NCBI GenBank assembly: GCA_903906315.1
Contig: CAIVJW010000289.1
Coordinates: 1-37,039, forward strand
Direction of reading: 5' to 3'
From: an uncultured delta proteobacterium
GTDB lineage: Bacteria; Myxococcota_A; Polyangia; Polyangiales; Polyangiaceae
Length of the DNA: 37,039 nt
Positions 14,085 through 23,343 of this stretch are shown here, one piece after another. The number at the start of each line of letters is the position of its first letter. Within the stretch, counting starts at the first letter, position 1. The translations under genes and the position numbers were made by a program. The notes beneath the pieces are model-generated. The model saw only the letters and a list, made by a program, of their open reading frames with translations. It was not told the DNA's origin and searched no databases.

Positions 14085-16771
14085 ACGGCGACGCGCCTGG
14101 CGAGCGCACGGAGGCCCTCGTCGGGCCGCTCTCCCCGAGCGGCATCGGGGACGTCGCGCGCCGGTTCGCCCGCGACCGGGCGGCGATGACCGGCCTCGCG
14201 CTCGCGGCGGGGCTCGCGCTGTTCGCGCTCGTCGGCCCGCTGATATCCCCGTACGGGCCGCTCGAGAGCGACTTCTCCCTCGCGCGCGGGCCGCTCGGGC
14301 CGCCGGGCCCCTCGGCGCAGCACTGGCTCGGCACCGACCCGCTGTTCCGCGATCTCCTGGCGCGCCTCGCGTCCGGCGCGCGCGTGTCGCTGCTCGTGGC
14401 CCTCGTCGCGACGACGATGGCGACCGCCCTCGGCGCGACGGTCGGCGTCACCGCGGGCTTGTGCGCGGGGACGCGGGCCGGGTTCATCGACGCAGCGCTG
14501 ATGCGGACCGTCGACGTGCTGCTCGCCCTGCCCTTCCTGCTGCTCGTCAGCGCGATCGGCGTCGCGGTCGGGCGCGCGGACGTCGGCACGCTGCTGCTCG
14601 TGCTCGGGCTGACGGGGTGGACCGGGACGGCCCGGCTCGTGCGCGCGCGGACGATGCAGATCCGCGAGCTCGACTTCGTCACGGCGGCGCGCGCGCTCGG
14701 GGCCGGGCCGCTCCGCATCGTGACGCGCCACGTGCTGCCGAACGTCGCGGGCACGCTGATCGTCGTGGCGACGACCTCGGTCGCGCAGATGATCCTGGCC
14801 GAGGCGGTGCTCGGCTACCTGACGCTCGGGGTGCAGCCCCCGCGACCGACCTGGGGTCGCATGCTGCACGAGGCCGAGCACTACCTCGGCACGCGCCTGT
14901 TCCTGGTGGCGGCGCCGGGCTTCGCCATCCTCGTCGCGGCGCTCGCCTTCACGCGCGTCGGCGAGGGGCTGCGCGACGCGCTCGACCCTCGGGGCCTGCC
15001 CGCGCGGCGCGGGGGGCGCGTTCCGTGGGACCTCGTCGCGGTGGGCGCGGCGCTCGTCCTGTCGGCGGTGGCGTCGCCGGGCGCCGTGCGCGGGCCGCTG
15101 GCCGCCGGGTCGTCGGCAACGCCCGTGCGCGGCGGCTGGCTCCACCTCGCGACGAGCGTGAACCTGCGCTCGCTCGACCCCGCGATCGCGTACGACGAAG
15201 CGTCGTCCGCGATCGACGAGCTCCTCTTCGCGCGTCTCGTCACGTGGGACCGGACCGGGGCCATCGTGCCGGACCTCGCGCGCGAGGTGACGACGTCGGC
15301 AGACGGCAGGACCGTCACGTTCGCGCTGCGCGAGGGCGCTCGGTTTCACGACGGCTCGGCGGTGAAGGCGGCGGACGTGAAGCGGTCGATCGAGCGCGCG
15401 CTCGACCCGCGCACGCCGTGCCCGGCGGCGAGCCACTACGCGATGATCGTCGGGTTCGAGGCCTTCCACGCGGGCAAGTCGCCGCAGCTCGACGGGGTGC
15501 GCGTCCTGTCGGACCACGTCGTCGCGATCGACCTCTCCGCGCCTGACGCGACCTTCCTGCCGCTGATGACGCTCGCGTTCACCGCACCCGTGTGCGCGAG
15601 CGCGGGCGCGTTCGCGAGCCCGAAGAAGCCGACGCCGCCGTGCGGAGCCGGGCCGTTTCGCCTGGAGTCATTCGAGCCCGACCGCGGCGTGCGGCTCGCT
15701 CGGCACGAGGGCTACTTCGCCGCCGGCAAGCCGTACCTGGACGGGATCGAGTGGCAGACGAACGTCCGCGGCGCGACGCAGCGCTACAAGCTGGAGGACG
15801 GCGCGATCGATCACGCGCGCGACCTGACGGCCGCCGACGCGACGCTCTTCCGCGCCGACCCGGCGTGGGCCGGATCGTACCGATTCGCCGACCGGCAGAG
15901 CGTGCAAGCGATCTTCCTCAACACGGAGGTCGCGCCGTTCGACCGGCGCGACGTGCGCCGCGCGGTCGCGCTCGCCGTCGACCCGCGCGTGCTCGAGAAG
16001 GTGCGCGCCGACGTCCGCGCGGCCGATCGCGTGCTTCCGCCATCGGTGCCCGGCCCAGGTCGCGCGGAGCCGATGCGCGTGCACGATCGAGCCGCGGCGC
16101 TCGCGGCGATGGCGCGCGCGGGCCTCGCCTACGACCCGGCCACGGGGCGCGGCGGCTGGCCGGGCGCGATCGAGTACCTCACGTTCCCCGACAGCTTCGA
16201 GCAGCAGGCGGCGGAGGTGTTCCAGCAGCAGCTGCGAGCGATCGGGCTGCGGGTCGAGCTGCGGCTGGTCACCTTCGCGACGTACCTGTCGGAGGTCGCC
16301 CGACGGCGGACGAGCGCGATGGGGAGCGCCGGCTGGAACGCCGACTACCCGGACGCGTCGAACTTCTTCGAGCCGACGCTCTCGTCGGCCGCGATCCAGG
16401 ACGACGGATCGCAGAACTACGCCTTCTTCTCCAACGCGCGCTTCGACGCGGTCCTCGCGCGCGCGCGGGCCGAGCGGGAGCCTGCCGCGAGGCTCGCGGC
16501 GTACGGCGAAGCCGAGGCGATCGTGCGGGATGAAGCGCCGTGGGTGCCCGCCTACTACATCCGGTCGTTCGAGATCTGGCAGCCGTACCTGCGCGGCTAC
16601 GAGCCGCACCCGGTGATCGGCCTGCGCTTCGCCGACACCTGGCTCGACCCCGCGGCGCGTCGCGACGGCGCCTCGGCGCGGGCCCGAGGGGCGATGGGCG
16701 CGCCGTTCGCGGCGAGGGCGACGGGGCGGATTCGGGGCGCGCTCGCGGGCCACCGCGCGGGGGCACCTTGA
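14081..16771 (+). CDS. Fused ABC permease (DppC/OppC type) and solute-binding protein
   Basis: 896 residues. Residues 1-300 are a DppC/OppC-type permease: a first membrane helix at 37-54, four to five further helices, and the EAA loop DFVTAARALGAGPLRIVTRH at 198-217 that contacts the ATPase. Residues 315-333 form an extra hydrophobic helix (VPWDLVAVGAALVLSAV). Residues about 348-870 are a family 5 solute-binding protein (SBP_bac_5): LHLATSVNLRSLDPAIAYDE, GARFHDGSAVKAADVKRSI, and GWNADYPDASNFFEP, as in OppA/DppA. The extra helix would put the binding domain outside the membrane, which makes biological sense of the fusion. The GTG start overlaps the hydrolase stop, and the stop overlaps the TTG of the partner permease (TTGA at 16768). 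Substrate is probably an oligopeptide or similar; unproven. Confidence 0.88.
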   Translation: MNGDAPGERTEALVGPLSPSGIGDVARRFARDRAAMTGLALAAGLALFALVGPLISPYGPLESDFSLARGPLGPPGPSAQHWLGTDPLFRDLLARLASGARVSLLVALVATTMATALGATVGVTAGLCAGTRAGFIDAALMRTVDVLLALPFLLLVSAIGVAVGRADVGTLLLVLGLTGWTGTARLVRARTMQIRELDFVTAARALGAGPLRIVTRHVLPNVAGTLIVVATTSVAQMILAEAVLGYLTLGVQPPRPTWGRMLHEAEHYLGTRLFLVAAPGFAILVAALAFTRVGEGLRDALDPRGLPARRGGRVPWDLVAVGAALVLSAVASPGAVRGPLAAGSSATPVRGGWLHLATSVNLRSLDPAIAYDEASSAIDELLFARLVTWDRTGAIVPDLAREVTTSADGRTVTFALREGARFHDGSAVKAADVKRSIERALDPRTPCPAASHYAMIVGFEAFHAGKSPQLDGVRVLSDHVVAIDLSAPDATFLPLMTLAFTAPVCASAGAFASPKKPTPPCGAGPFRLESFEPDRGVRLARHEGYFAAGKPYLDGIEWQTNVRGATQRYKLEDGAIDHARDLTAADATLFRADPAWAGSYRFADRQSVQAIFLNTEVAPFDRRDVRRAVALAVDPRVLEKVRADVRAADRVLPPSVPGPGRAEPMRVHDRAAALAAMARAGLAYDPATGRGGWPGAIEYLTFPDSFEQQAAEVFQQQLRAIGLRVELRLVTFATYLSEVARRRTSAMGSAGWNADYPDASNFFEPTLSSAAIQDDGSQNYAFFSNARFDAVLARARAEREPAARLAAYGEAEAIVRDEAPWVPAYYIRSFEIWQPYLRGYEPHPVIGLRFADTWLDPAARRDGASARARGAMGAPFAARATGRIRGALAGHRAGAP

Positions 16772-17784
16772 AGGCCGCGATCGCCCACCTCGCGCGGCGC
16801 CTCGCCTGGGCCGCGGTCGTCGTCCTCGGCGTGACGACGATCGCCTTCGCGCTCGCCGAGGTGCTGCCCGGCGATCCGGCGCGCATGCTGCTCGGACCGC
16901 AGGCTTCGGCGGCCGACGTCGCGCACGCGCGCGAGGTCTACGGCCTCGATCAGCCGCTCCCGAAGCGCTACGCGCGGTTCTGGGGCCGGCTCGTCCACGT
17001 CGCGCGGGCGGGCGACGCGGCGGGAGCGCACGCGAGCTGCGCGCGGGCTGCCGGGCGCGTACACCTCGACCTCGGGACGAGCCCGTACTTCCGCAAGCCC
17101 GTCGTCGAGCTCCTCCTCGCCAAGGCGCCGCGATCGATCGAGCTCGGCCTCGCGGCGCTCGCGGTGCAGCTCGCGCTCGGCGTGGGCGCGGGCCTGCTCG
17201 CGGCGTCGCGTCGCGGCACGGGCTGGGATCGCGCTGTGGTCGGCGCGACGCTCGTCGGGGCGAGCGCGCCGAGCTTCCTGCTCGGCCTCCTCTTGCAGTA
17301 CGTCCTCGCGTACCAGCTGCACGTGCTGCCGTACGACGGCTACGGCGCGACGCCGGCGGAGCACGCACGCAGCCTCGTCCTGCCGGCGCTGACGCTCGGC
17401 CTGCTCGGCACCGCGCTCTACGCGCGCCTCGTTCGCGACGAGCTCGGGACGATCCTCGCCCAGGACTACGTGCGCACCGCGCGCGCGAAGGGCGCATCGG
17501 CGACGCGCGTCCTGCTCGTGCACGCACTCCGCAACGCCCTGGTGCCCGTCGCGACGCTCGCGGCGCTCGACCTCGGCACGATGGTCGGCGGGGCCGTCGT
17601 GACCGAGCGTCTATTTCGCTGGCCTGGCGTGGGGCAGATGGCCGTCGAGGCGCTGCTCAACCGCGACGGCCCCGTGATCCTGGGGACGGTGCTGATGTCG
17701 TCGTGCGCGATCGTCGTCGCGACGCTCGCGCTCGACCTCGTCTACCTCGCGCTCGACCCGCGCCTGCGACGCCCGGCTCGCTGA
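16768..17784 (+). CDS. ABC transporter permease, DppB/OppB type
   Basis: 338 residues from TTG 16768, which overlaps the preceding TGA. It begins KAAIAHLARRLAWAAVVV, with the first membrane helix and the typical LPGDPARMLLG and YGLDQPLPKRYARF signatures of OppB/DppB. It has about six membrane helices and the EAA loop DYVRTARAKGASATRVLLVH at about 233-252. Relative to the OppB I remember, an extra segment of about 18 residues (80-97, with one cysteine, AGAHASCARAAG) lies in the large periplasmic loop. It pairs with the preceding permease-SBP fusion. No oppD/oppF ATPase gene is in the window, so the ATPase must come from elsewhere. The order C-then-B is the reverse of most dpp/opp operons. Confidence 0.88.
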   Translation: MKAAIAHLARRLAWAAVVVLGVTTIAFALAEVLPGDPARMLLGPQASAADVAHAREVYGLDQPLPKRYARFWGRLVHVARAGDAAGAHASCARAAGRVHLDLGTSPYFRKPVVELLLAKAPRSIELGLAALAVQLALGVGAGLLAASRRGTGWDRAVVGATLVGASAPSFLLGLLLQYVLAYQLHVLPYDGYGATPAEHARSLVLPALTLGLLGTALYARLVRDELGTILAQDYVRTARAKGASATRVLLVHALRNALVPVATLAALDLGTMVGGAVVTERLFRWPGVGQMAVEALLNRDGPVILGTVLMSSCAIVVATLALDLVYLALDPRLRRPAR

Positions 17785-17835
17785 CCCCACGGGGCGCCCC
17801 ACCAGACGGGCGAGCCGCGCGCGCCGCCGCCTCGG

Positions 17836-20118
17836 TCAATCCATGCCGGCGAGCGAGCGACACTCCGCGCCGAGCGGCGTGTCCGGCGACGCGATCTCGG
17901 CGCAGCGGCGGTACGAGGCCTTGCCGCTGCGACCGGCGGCCTGCTCGGCGGCGCCGCGCAAGTGCCAAGCGGACGCGCTCCCCGCCGACTGGCCCGTGAG
18001 CCGCTGCGCGAGCATCACCGCCTTCGCGGGCTGGCCGGTCTCGAGGGCCCGCATGATCCGCGTCGGCAGCGGCCCGTCATCGTCGCCGGGGCTCGATGCC
18101 GGGGTCGGGTCGGCGGCGGGCGACGCGGGCATCGGGCTCGGCGCGGGCGACGCGGGCCGCGCAGAGCCGCCGATCGGGACAGGCGGAGCGCGCGTGGAGG
18201 CGATCGCGGCCGGCGGCGCGTGCAGCGAAGCGGATGCGGTCGCGGCCGCGGCCGCGGACGCGGACGTCGGCGGGGCGGGCTCGGCCGACGCAGCAGGTGC
18301 GCCGGATGGCAGCGCGACGGCGAGCGCGGACGCGGCCGGTTCGGGTGCGCGCACCGGCGGTCTGGATCGGACCATCCCGGCGAGCGCCAGCCCGGCGAGC
18401 CCGACGAGCATCGCGGCCACCACGACAAGGAGTCGCGCGCGGCGGACTCGCTGCTCCGGCGTGCGCGCCACGCCGGGGACACCGGCTATCACGAGGTCCT
18501 CGTCGTTCGCCGGTGGCAGGCTCGCGCCGTCGTCGCGGAAGAACCGCGGGCCGCCGTCCTCGAGCGCCTCCGCTGGACCGGCCCCGTCGTCCGAGACGGC
18601 CCCATCCGGCGGGGCGACGTCCTCCACGGCGGCCGACCGCCTCGCGGCGAGCGTCGCGGGCGCGCTCGCTCGCGAAGGCTCGTCCGGCTCGACGGGCGGC
18701 AGCGCCCCTGCGCCGACCGAGGGCGGCACGGCCTCCGCCTCGAGATCGGTCGGGATCGGTTCATCGCCCGCCGTGACGGCGTCGCGCGCCCCGGAAGGCT
18801 CGGGCGGCAGCGGCGCGACCGGACCGACGCGGGGTGCGGCCACGTCGGACGCGACGTAAGAGTCCGCGAGCATCGGCGCGCGCAACGTGGTGCGCTCGCG
18901 CGGCGCGGCGAGGCGAGCCGCCCCCGCGGCGGGCGTCTGCGGGCGTGCGGCGCTCTCGATCTCGGCCCTCGCGGGCCAGGCCGCCGCCCGGACCGCCAGG
19001 CCCGAGGGAACGGACGGCGCCGCCGGCACGACCCCCTCGTCGGCGACCTCCTCGGGCGCGCCGACCGCCACGCGGGCGCCCGCATGCGCCGAAGGCAGCG
19101 ACCCTCGCCCCCGCATCGAGTCCGGCTCCGCGCTCGGGACCACCGCTTCGTCGGCCGGAGACCGCGAGGCCGGAATGAGCAGGCCCTCGAAGTAGAGCTT
19201 CGAGATCGTTGAAAGCGTCGACAAGTCCTCGTACGGCGACTCGTCCACGACGGCCATGAGCGACCGACGGCCGTCGAAGAGCTTCAGGATCCCGTTCAGC
19301 TCGTCGGGGATCTCGCTCAGGCGCTCGAGCAGCTCGCCGCCATCGACCTCGAACACCGTCGTCAGCGGCGGGAGCTGCTCGAGCAGCCGCCCCCACTCGT
19401 CGACGCGCCGCAGCCCCTCCATCAGGAGCGCCTGCGTCGAGGCGGCAATCGCATCATGGCCGTCGAACCGGCAGAACTCGACCTCGAACAACCCCTCGTT
19501 CCAGATGAGCGAGCGGTAGACGGCTTCCTCGCCGGAGAGACGGCCGATCGTCGCGTCGACGACCTTTCCATCGCGGAACCAGACCTGCCCCGCCTCGGGC
19601 CCGTTCGACAGGTGCACGACACCGGTCTTCCGGCTGACCTCGAAGGTCTGCAACAGGTCGACCACGCCCATGTCGAGGATCGACCCCGAGAACCGGGTGC
19701 GCCCGGCGACCGTGGTCGGCTTGTGCGTCGCGATGCCGTCGCGCGTACGGCGGGCGAGCAGGAGGTTCACACGCGCGATCAGCTCGCGAACGAAGATCGG
19801 CTTCGTGAGGTAATCCTCGACGCCGAGCTCGAGCCCGCGAATCTTGTCCTCGATGGACTTCTGGCTCGTCAGAAAGACCACCGGGATGCCGGCCCACTCC
19901 GATCGCTCCTTGAGCTTTCGCACGAACTCGTAGCCGTCGACCCCGGGCAGCCGCGTGTCGGAGAGCACGAGGTCCGCCGGCGCCAGCTCGAGCTTCTCGA
20001 GCGCGTCGGCGCCGTCGCGCGCGGTCGTCACGCTGTAGCCGGCCTTCCTCAGGCTGACCTCGAGCACCCGGACGCTGCGAGGGTCCGCGTCGACGAGGAG
20101 TAGCTTGAGCTTCGCCAC
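17836..20118 (-). CDS. Membrane-tethered receiver-PATAN (DUF4388) protein
   Basis: 760 residues from GTG 20118. Residues 1-120 are a CheY-like receiver with acidic Asp10 and Asp12, phospho-acceptor Asp54 ([13 protein letters not shown]), Thr84 and Lys106. All key residues are present, so it should be phosphorylatable. Residues about 145-245 match the PATAN/DUF4388 domain ([20 protein letters not shown] then [13 protein letters not shown]), common in myxobacterial regulators such as FrzS-like and gliding-related proteins. Residues 340-555 are low-complexity. A membrane helix lies at 563-582 ([20 protein letters not shown]), then a long Ala/Pro linker and a C-terminal TPR-like helical pair ([20 protein letters not shown]) outside. 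A receiver joined through a membrane helix to an outer domain is unusual. The gene is 66 nt after the Ser/Thr kinase gene, same strand. Confidence 0.8.
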   Translation of the reverse strand: MAKLKLLLVDADPRSVRVLEVSLRKAGYSVTTARDGADALEKLELAPADLVLSDTRLPGVDGYEFVRKLKERSEWAGIPVVFLTSQKSIEDKIRGLELGVEDYLTKPIFVRELIARVNLLLARRTRDGIATHKPTTVAGRTRFSGSILDMGVVDLLQTFEVSRKTGVVHLSNGPEAGQVWFRDGKVVDATIGRLSGEEAVYRSLIWNEGLFEVEFCRFDGHDAIAASTQALLMEGLRRVDEWGRLLEQLPPLTTVFEVDGGELLERLSEIPDELNGILKLFDGRRSLMAVVDESPYEDLSTLSTISKLYFEGLLIPASRSPADEAVVPSAEPDSMRGRGSLPSAHAGARVAVGAPEEVADEGVVPAAPSVPSGLAVRAAAWPARAEIESAARPQTPAAGAARLAAPRERTTLRAPMLADSYVASDVAAPRVGPVAPLPPEPSGARDAVTAGDEPIPTDLEAEAVPPSVGAGALPPVEPDEPSRASAPATLAARRSAAVEDVAPPDGAVSDDGAGPAEALEDGGPRFFRDDGASLPPANDEDLVIAGVPGVARTPEQRVRRARLLVVVAAMLVGLAGLALAGMVRSRPPVRAPEPAASALAVALPSGAPAASAEPAPPTSASAAAAATASASLHAPPAAIASTRAPPVPIGGSARPASPAPSPMPASPAADPTPASSPGDDDGPLPTRIMRALETGQPAKAVMLAQRLTGQSAGSASAWHLRGAAEQAAGRSGKASYRRCAEIASPDTPLGAECRSLAGMD

Positions 20119-20184
20119 CGAGAACCGGGGTGAGAATGGCGACGCCCCGCGCGAGGAGTCAAGCGCGAGCGGGCACCCCGATGG

Positions 20185-21759
20185 TCAGGGCCCCCACGGA
20201 TCGATCACATCGCTACCCCTCGACGGCGCCGGCGACGGGCGGCCCCCGCGTTCCGGCGCTCGTCGCGGTCGCGGTACGGGCCCGGCGCCGGATCGCGCGG
20301 CAGCAGCGGCGGACGCCACGGACGCAGCAGGTGCGCCCTCGGCGAGCACGACAGCGGTCGGCGCGCTCGTCGCCGCCGCGATGGCCACGCTCGGGGCGGT
20401 GGAGGCGGAAGGCGCGGCGCTCGCGACCGGGGCCGCCGTCGCATCCGTCGCCACTCGCGGCCCGTGCGAGCTCGCGCGGAGCATGACGCCCGTCAACCCC
20501 GCGGCAGTGATCGCGAGGAGCGCGCCGAACCCGACCGAGACGAGCCGTTCGCGCAACGCCGGCGTGAGGCCGTGCGCCTCGTCGGCACGCGACGCTTCGC
20601 GCCGCCGGGAGGGAAGCGGCCGGCTCGGCTCGCGTAGGCGTAGCGAACGAGCCGGGCGCCCCACGCGGAGCGAGAGGATCGCGGCTTCCTCCGGCTCCTC
20701 CACGGCGAGCTCAATCGCGCGGCCGAGCTCGGTCATGCTGGCGTACCGGTCGCCGGGATCCTTCGCGAGGCAGCGCGCGGCCACCTGACCGAGGGCGCCG
20801 AGGCTGGTCGAGTCGGGCACGAGGCGCTCGATCGGCTCGGGCGTGGCGAACAGGTGCTTGGTGAGCACGCCCATGTACGTGTCGGCCTCGAACGGCACGC
20901 GCCCGGCGAGGCACTCGTAGAGCAGGACGCCGAGCGCGTAGACGTCCGTGCGCCCGTCGACCTCCTGGCCGGCCGCCTGCTCAGGGCTCATGTAGTGCGG
21001 GGTCCCGTACACCGTGCCGTGGCGCGTGAGACGCCCGGCGCCCGCGATCTTCGCGACGCCGAAATCGAGCAGCTTCACGAAGTCGGGGCGCCCGGCGCCC
21101 GCCACGAGGAAGACGTTGTCCGGCTTGATGTCGCGGTGGATGACGCCCGCCTCGTGCGCAGCCGCAAGCGCCGAGGCGCACTGCCCGACGATGTGCGCCG
21201 CGCGCCGAGGGTCGAGCCGCCCGTCGACGGCGAGCAAACTCGCAAGGGAGGTGCCCTTCAGTAACTCCATCACGAAGTAGGGAGCAGGGGGACCTCCACC
21301 GGCCCCGGCCGGCCCCTCGACGAGCTCGCCGAAATCCGTGACCGCGACGATGTTCGGGTGGCCGATCGCCGCGGCCGCCTTCGCCTCGTGGATGAACCGC
21401 CGCGTGAGCCCGCCGTCCTGAGCGACCTCGCGGCGCAGGGCCTTGAGCGCGAACGCGCGCCCGAGCGCGGCGTGTCGCACCTCGTAGACCGTGCCCATCC
21501 CGCCCTCGCCGAGCACACGGACGACCTCGTAGCGGCCGTCGACCACCTGGCCGATGAGGGCATCCTCGGCGGGATTCCAGTCGGTCGCTTCGACGAGCGG
21601 ATCGCCGTCGAACGGGCAGAAGCGAGCCTCTCCGGAAAAGGGGCGCCCGCACTCCGGGCAACGACGCGCTCGGCGCGAAGCCGCATCCTTCGGCGCGACC
21701 ACCGTCGCAGGATCGTCGTCGCCCGCAGCGGACGGATCGGCCTCGTCGTCAGCGAGCAT
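20185..21759 (-). CDS. Ser/Thr protein kinase with N-terminal zinc-ribbon motif
   Basis: 524 residues from ATG 21759; an in-frame TTG at 21777 gives a longer alternative. [19 protein letters not shown] (Cys34, 37, 48) is the short cysteine motif often placed before myxobacterial kinases. The kinase domain runs about 75-360: glycine loop [11 protein letters not shown], Lys106, HRDIKPDN with Asp210, DFG at 232-234, and [10 protein letters not shown]. All catalytic residues are present, so it should be active (PknB-like). A membrane helix follows the kinase ([19 protein letters not shown]), then an Ala/Pro-rich tail outside. The gene sits between the SPFH gene (99 nt upstream) and the receiver-PATAN gene. 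Phosphorylation of either neighbour is a guess. Confidence 0.92.
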   Translation of the reverse strand: MLADDEADPSAAGDDDPATVVAPKDAASRRARRCPECGRPFSGEARFCPFDGDPLVEATDWNPAEDALIGQVVDGRYEVVRVLGEGGMGTVYEVRHAALGRAFALKALRREVAQDGGLTRRFIHEAKAAAAIGHPNIVAVTDFGELVEGPAGAGGGPPAPYFVMELLKGTSLASLLAVDGRLDPRRAAHIVGQCASALAAAHEAGVIHRDIKPDNVFLVAGAGRPDFVKLLDFGVAKIAGAGRLTRHGTVYGTPHYMSPEQAAGQEVDGRTDVYALGVLLYECLAGRVPFEADTYMGVLTKHLFATPEPIERLVPDSTSLGALGQVAARCLAKDPGDRYASMTELGRAIELAVEEPEEAAILSLRVGRPARSLRLREPSRPLPSRRREASRADEAHGLTPALRERLVSVGFGALLAITAAGLTGVMLRASSHGPRVATDATAAPVASAAPSASTAPSVAIAAATSAPTAVVLAEGAPAASVASAAAAARSGAGPVPRPRRAPERGGRPSPAPSRGSDVIDPWGP

Positions 21760-21812
21760 CCGGAGCGTTCGGGTCAACCGCAGGCCCCCATTTTCACGAT
21801 CGGAAACGGCTA

Positions 21813-21841
21813 CGCCCGCCCTCGTCGTCGGAGAGCGGGCG
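21813..21841 (-). terminator. Hairpin after the SPFH gene
   Basis: CGCCCGC and GCGGGCG form a 7-bp stem, with an inner CTC/GAG extension across a single mismatch. It lies 17 nt after the SPFH stop. It may terminate or attenuate transcription into the kinase gene. The downstream T-run is poor. Confidence 0.5.
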
Positions 21842-21858
21842 AGCGAGCAGCACCGCCG

Positions 21859-23163
21859 TCAGCCGGGGGCGACGGGGGGCGCGCCGGGCGGCATGGCCGC
21901 GGGAGGCATCGCCCCAGGCGCGGGCGTGCCGCAATTGGCGCAGAACTTCGCCACGCCGAGCTCGACGCCGCAGCCGGTGCAGAACTTCTTCGCCGGCGGC
22001 GCCGCGAGGGTGGCGCCGCACTCCTGGCAGAACTTGCCGACCGGGACCGACTGCGCGCACTTCGGGCAGGGGACCTTGCCGCCCGCTGCCGTGGGAGCCG
22101 TCGCCTGGGCCGCGGGCGCCTGCGGCTGCATGTGCGGCGGGACGAACTGGGGCCCGACGGGCTGACCCATCGCGTTGCCCATCATGCCGGCCATGCCAAC
22201 GCCGACCGCCATCTGCGCGCCGACCGCCGCCGTGCCCGAGTCGCCGCCGCCGTGGGCCATGCCCTGGCCCGCGCCGATCATGGCCGAGCCGGCCGCGTAG
22301 TTCTGCCAGTTACCGGCGAGCTGCTGCACGTACCGGGCGTCCTGCCCGAACTGCTGGTCGAGCTGGTGCTGCTTGGCCTGCGCCTCGAGCTGCGCCTCCT
22401 CGATCGACTGCCGCTTGTCGAGCAGGCGCTGGCGGCGCTGCTTGCGCTGCTCGTTCGCCTCGCGGAGGCGCTCGAGGTCCTCCTTCGAGAACGTGATGTT
22501 GAAGTTGCCGATCTGGAGGACCTTGACGCCGATCGTCTCGAGGTTCGGCGCGCCGGCGGTGATGCGCTGGGAGAGCTCGGCCGTCATGCCGCCGAGGTTG
22601 AAGAGCGTCTTCTTCTGCGGCTCGGGGATGTTGTCCTGCTGGAGCGTCTTGCCGATGACGTCCTTCACGGCAACCATGAAGAGGCTCTTGATCCAGTCGA
22701 GGTCGGTCTCGCCGCCGCGCTGGCCGTGGTAGCCGATGACGAAGCGCACCGGGTCGCTGACCACGAACGAGAATTCGCCGAAGACGCGCGGCGTGGCCTG
22801 CTCGAGCAGGACCGGGTCCTCCATCATCTCGAGCGGGCCGCCGAACGGGATGCTGAAGTTCGGCTGCGTCTTGACGAAGATGACCTCGGCGATGAAGACG
22901 TTGCCGCCGGTGAACTCCGTGATCCACTGGTTGAGGATCGGGATGTTCTGCGTCTGGAGCGTGTGGCGCCCGGGCGGGAACCAGACGCCGGTGAACTTGC
23001 CGTCGCGGAAGAAGAGCGCAGTCTCGTCGGAGTCGACGGTCAACTGCGAGTACATGGGGATGTTCTGGTCGGGGTGCTTGTAGACGATTTTCTGCTTCTC
23101 GCTGTCCGGCCGCGCGATCATCATTTCGCGCACGCCGTTCTTCACGAAGTCGAAGATCCCCAT
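21859..23163 (-). CDS. SPFH-domain protein with two C-terminal zinc ribbons
   Basis: 434 residues. ATG 23163 follows AGGAG by 8 nt. Residues 1 to about 250 are the SPFH/virion-core-like domain of the YdjI type: MGIFDFVKNGVREMMIARPD, YSQLTVDSDETALFFRDGKF, FGEFSFVVSDPVRFV. A coiled coil follows (about 250-300, LERLREANEQRKQRRQRLLDK), then Gly/Ala/Met/Pro-rich linker. Two zinc ribbons end the protein: Cys366/369/379/382 and Cys395/398/408/411, each C-x2-C-x9-C-x2-C. SPFH proteins form membrane-associated rings or microdomains; zinc ribbons mediate protein contacts. No membrane helix is predicted. It leads the cluster SPFH, kinase, receiver-PATAN on the minus strand. Confidence 0.88.
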   Translation of the reverse strand: MGIFDFVKNGVREMMIARPDSEKQKIVYKHPDQNIPMYSQLTVDSDETALFFRDGKFTGVWFPPGRHTLQTQNIPILNQWITEFTGGNVFIAEVIFVKTQPNFSIPFGGPLEMMEDPVLLEQATPRVFGEFSFVVSDPVRFVIGYHGQRGGETDLDWIKSLFMVAVKDVIGKTLQQDNIPEPQKKTLFNLGGMTAELSQRITAGAPNLETIGVKVLQIGNFNITFSKEDLERLREANEQRKQRRQRLLDKRQSIEEAQLEAQAKQHQLDQQFGQDARYVQQLAGNWQNYAAGSAMIGAGQGMAHGGGDSGTAAVGAQMAVGVGMAGMMGNAMGQPVGPQFVPPHMQPQAPAAQATAPTAAGGKVPCPKCAQSVPVGKFCQECGATLAAPPAKKFCTGCGVELGVAKFCANCGTPAPGAMPPAAMPPGAPPVAPG

Positions 23164-23252
23164 TTCGCGCTCCTGGTAAGGCTCTGATCGTGGCTCTGTC
23201 GCGAGGGCGTGACCGCTCTGGTCGCCGCCTGCGAGCTCGAGGTGTCGGGCGC

Positions 23253-23281
23253 TTGCTAGCGCAAGGCCGGGTCAAGATAAT
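23253..23281 (+). promoter_or_regulatory. Sigma70-type promoter of the 23344 gene
   Basis: TTGCTA (23253-23258), 17 nt, GATAAT (23276-23281). The -10 matches consensus at five of six positions. The inverted repeat CTTGC-TAGC-GCAAG overlaps the -35. The start would be near 23288. The promoter lies in the gap to the divergent SPFH gene. Confidence 0.6.
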
Positions 23282-23327
23282 GCGCGTCGCACGCGTCAGC
23301 AATGCCGACGGGCCGCCGGACGGTGCG

Positions 23328-23333
23328 AGAGGA
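23328..23333 (+). promoter_or_regulatory. Shine-Dalgarno deciding the 23344 start
   Basis: AGAGGA, 10 nt before ATG 23344. An in-frame ATG at 23302 would be about 14 nt from the predicted transcript start and has no Shine-Dalgarno. Confidence 0.55.
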
Positions 23334-23343
23334 CTCCAGAAGC

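Noticed and set aside
17791-17800. GGGGCGCCCC between convergent genes as a terminator
   Set aside because: The palindrome has no loop and no T-tract, so it cannot form a proper terminator hairpin.
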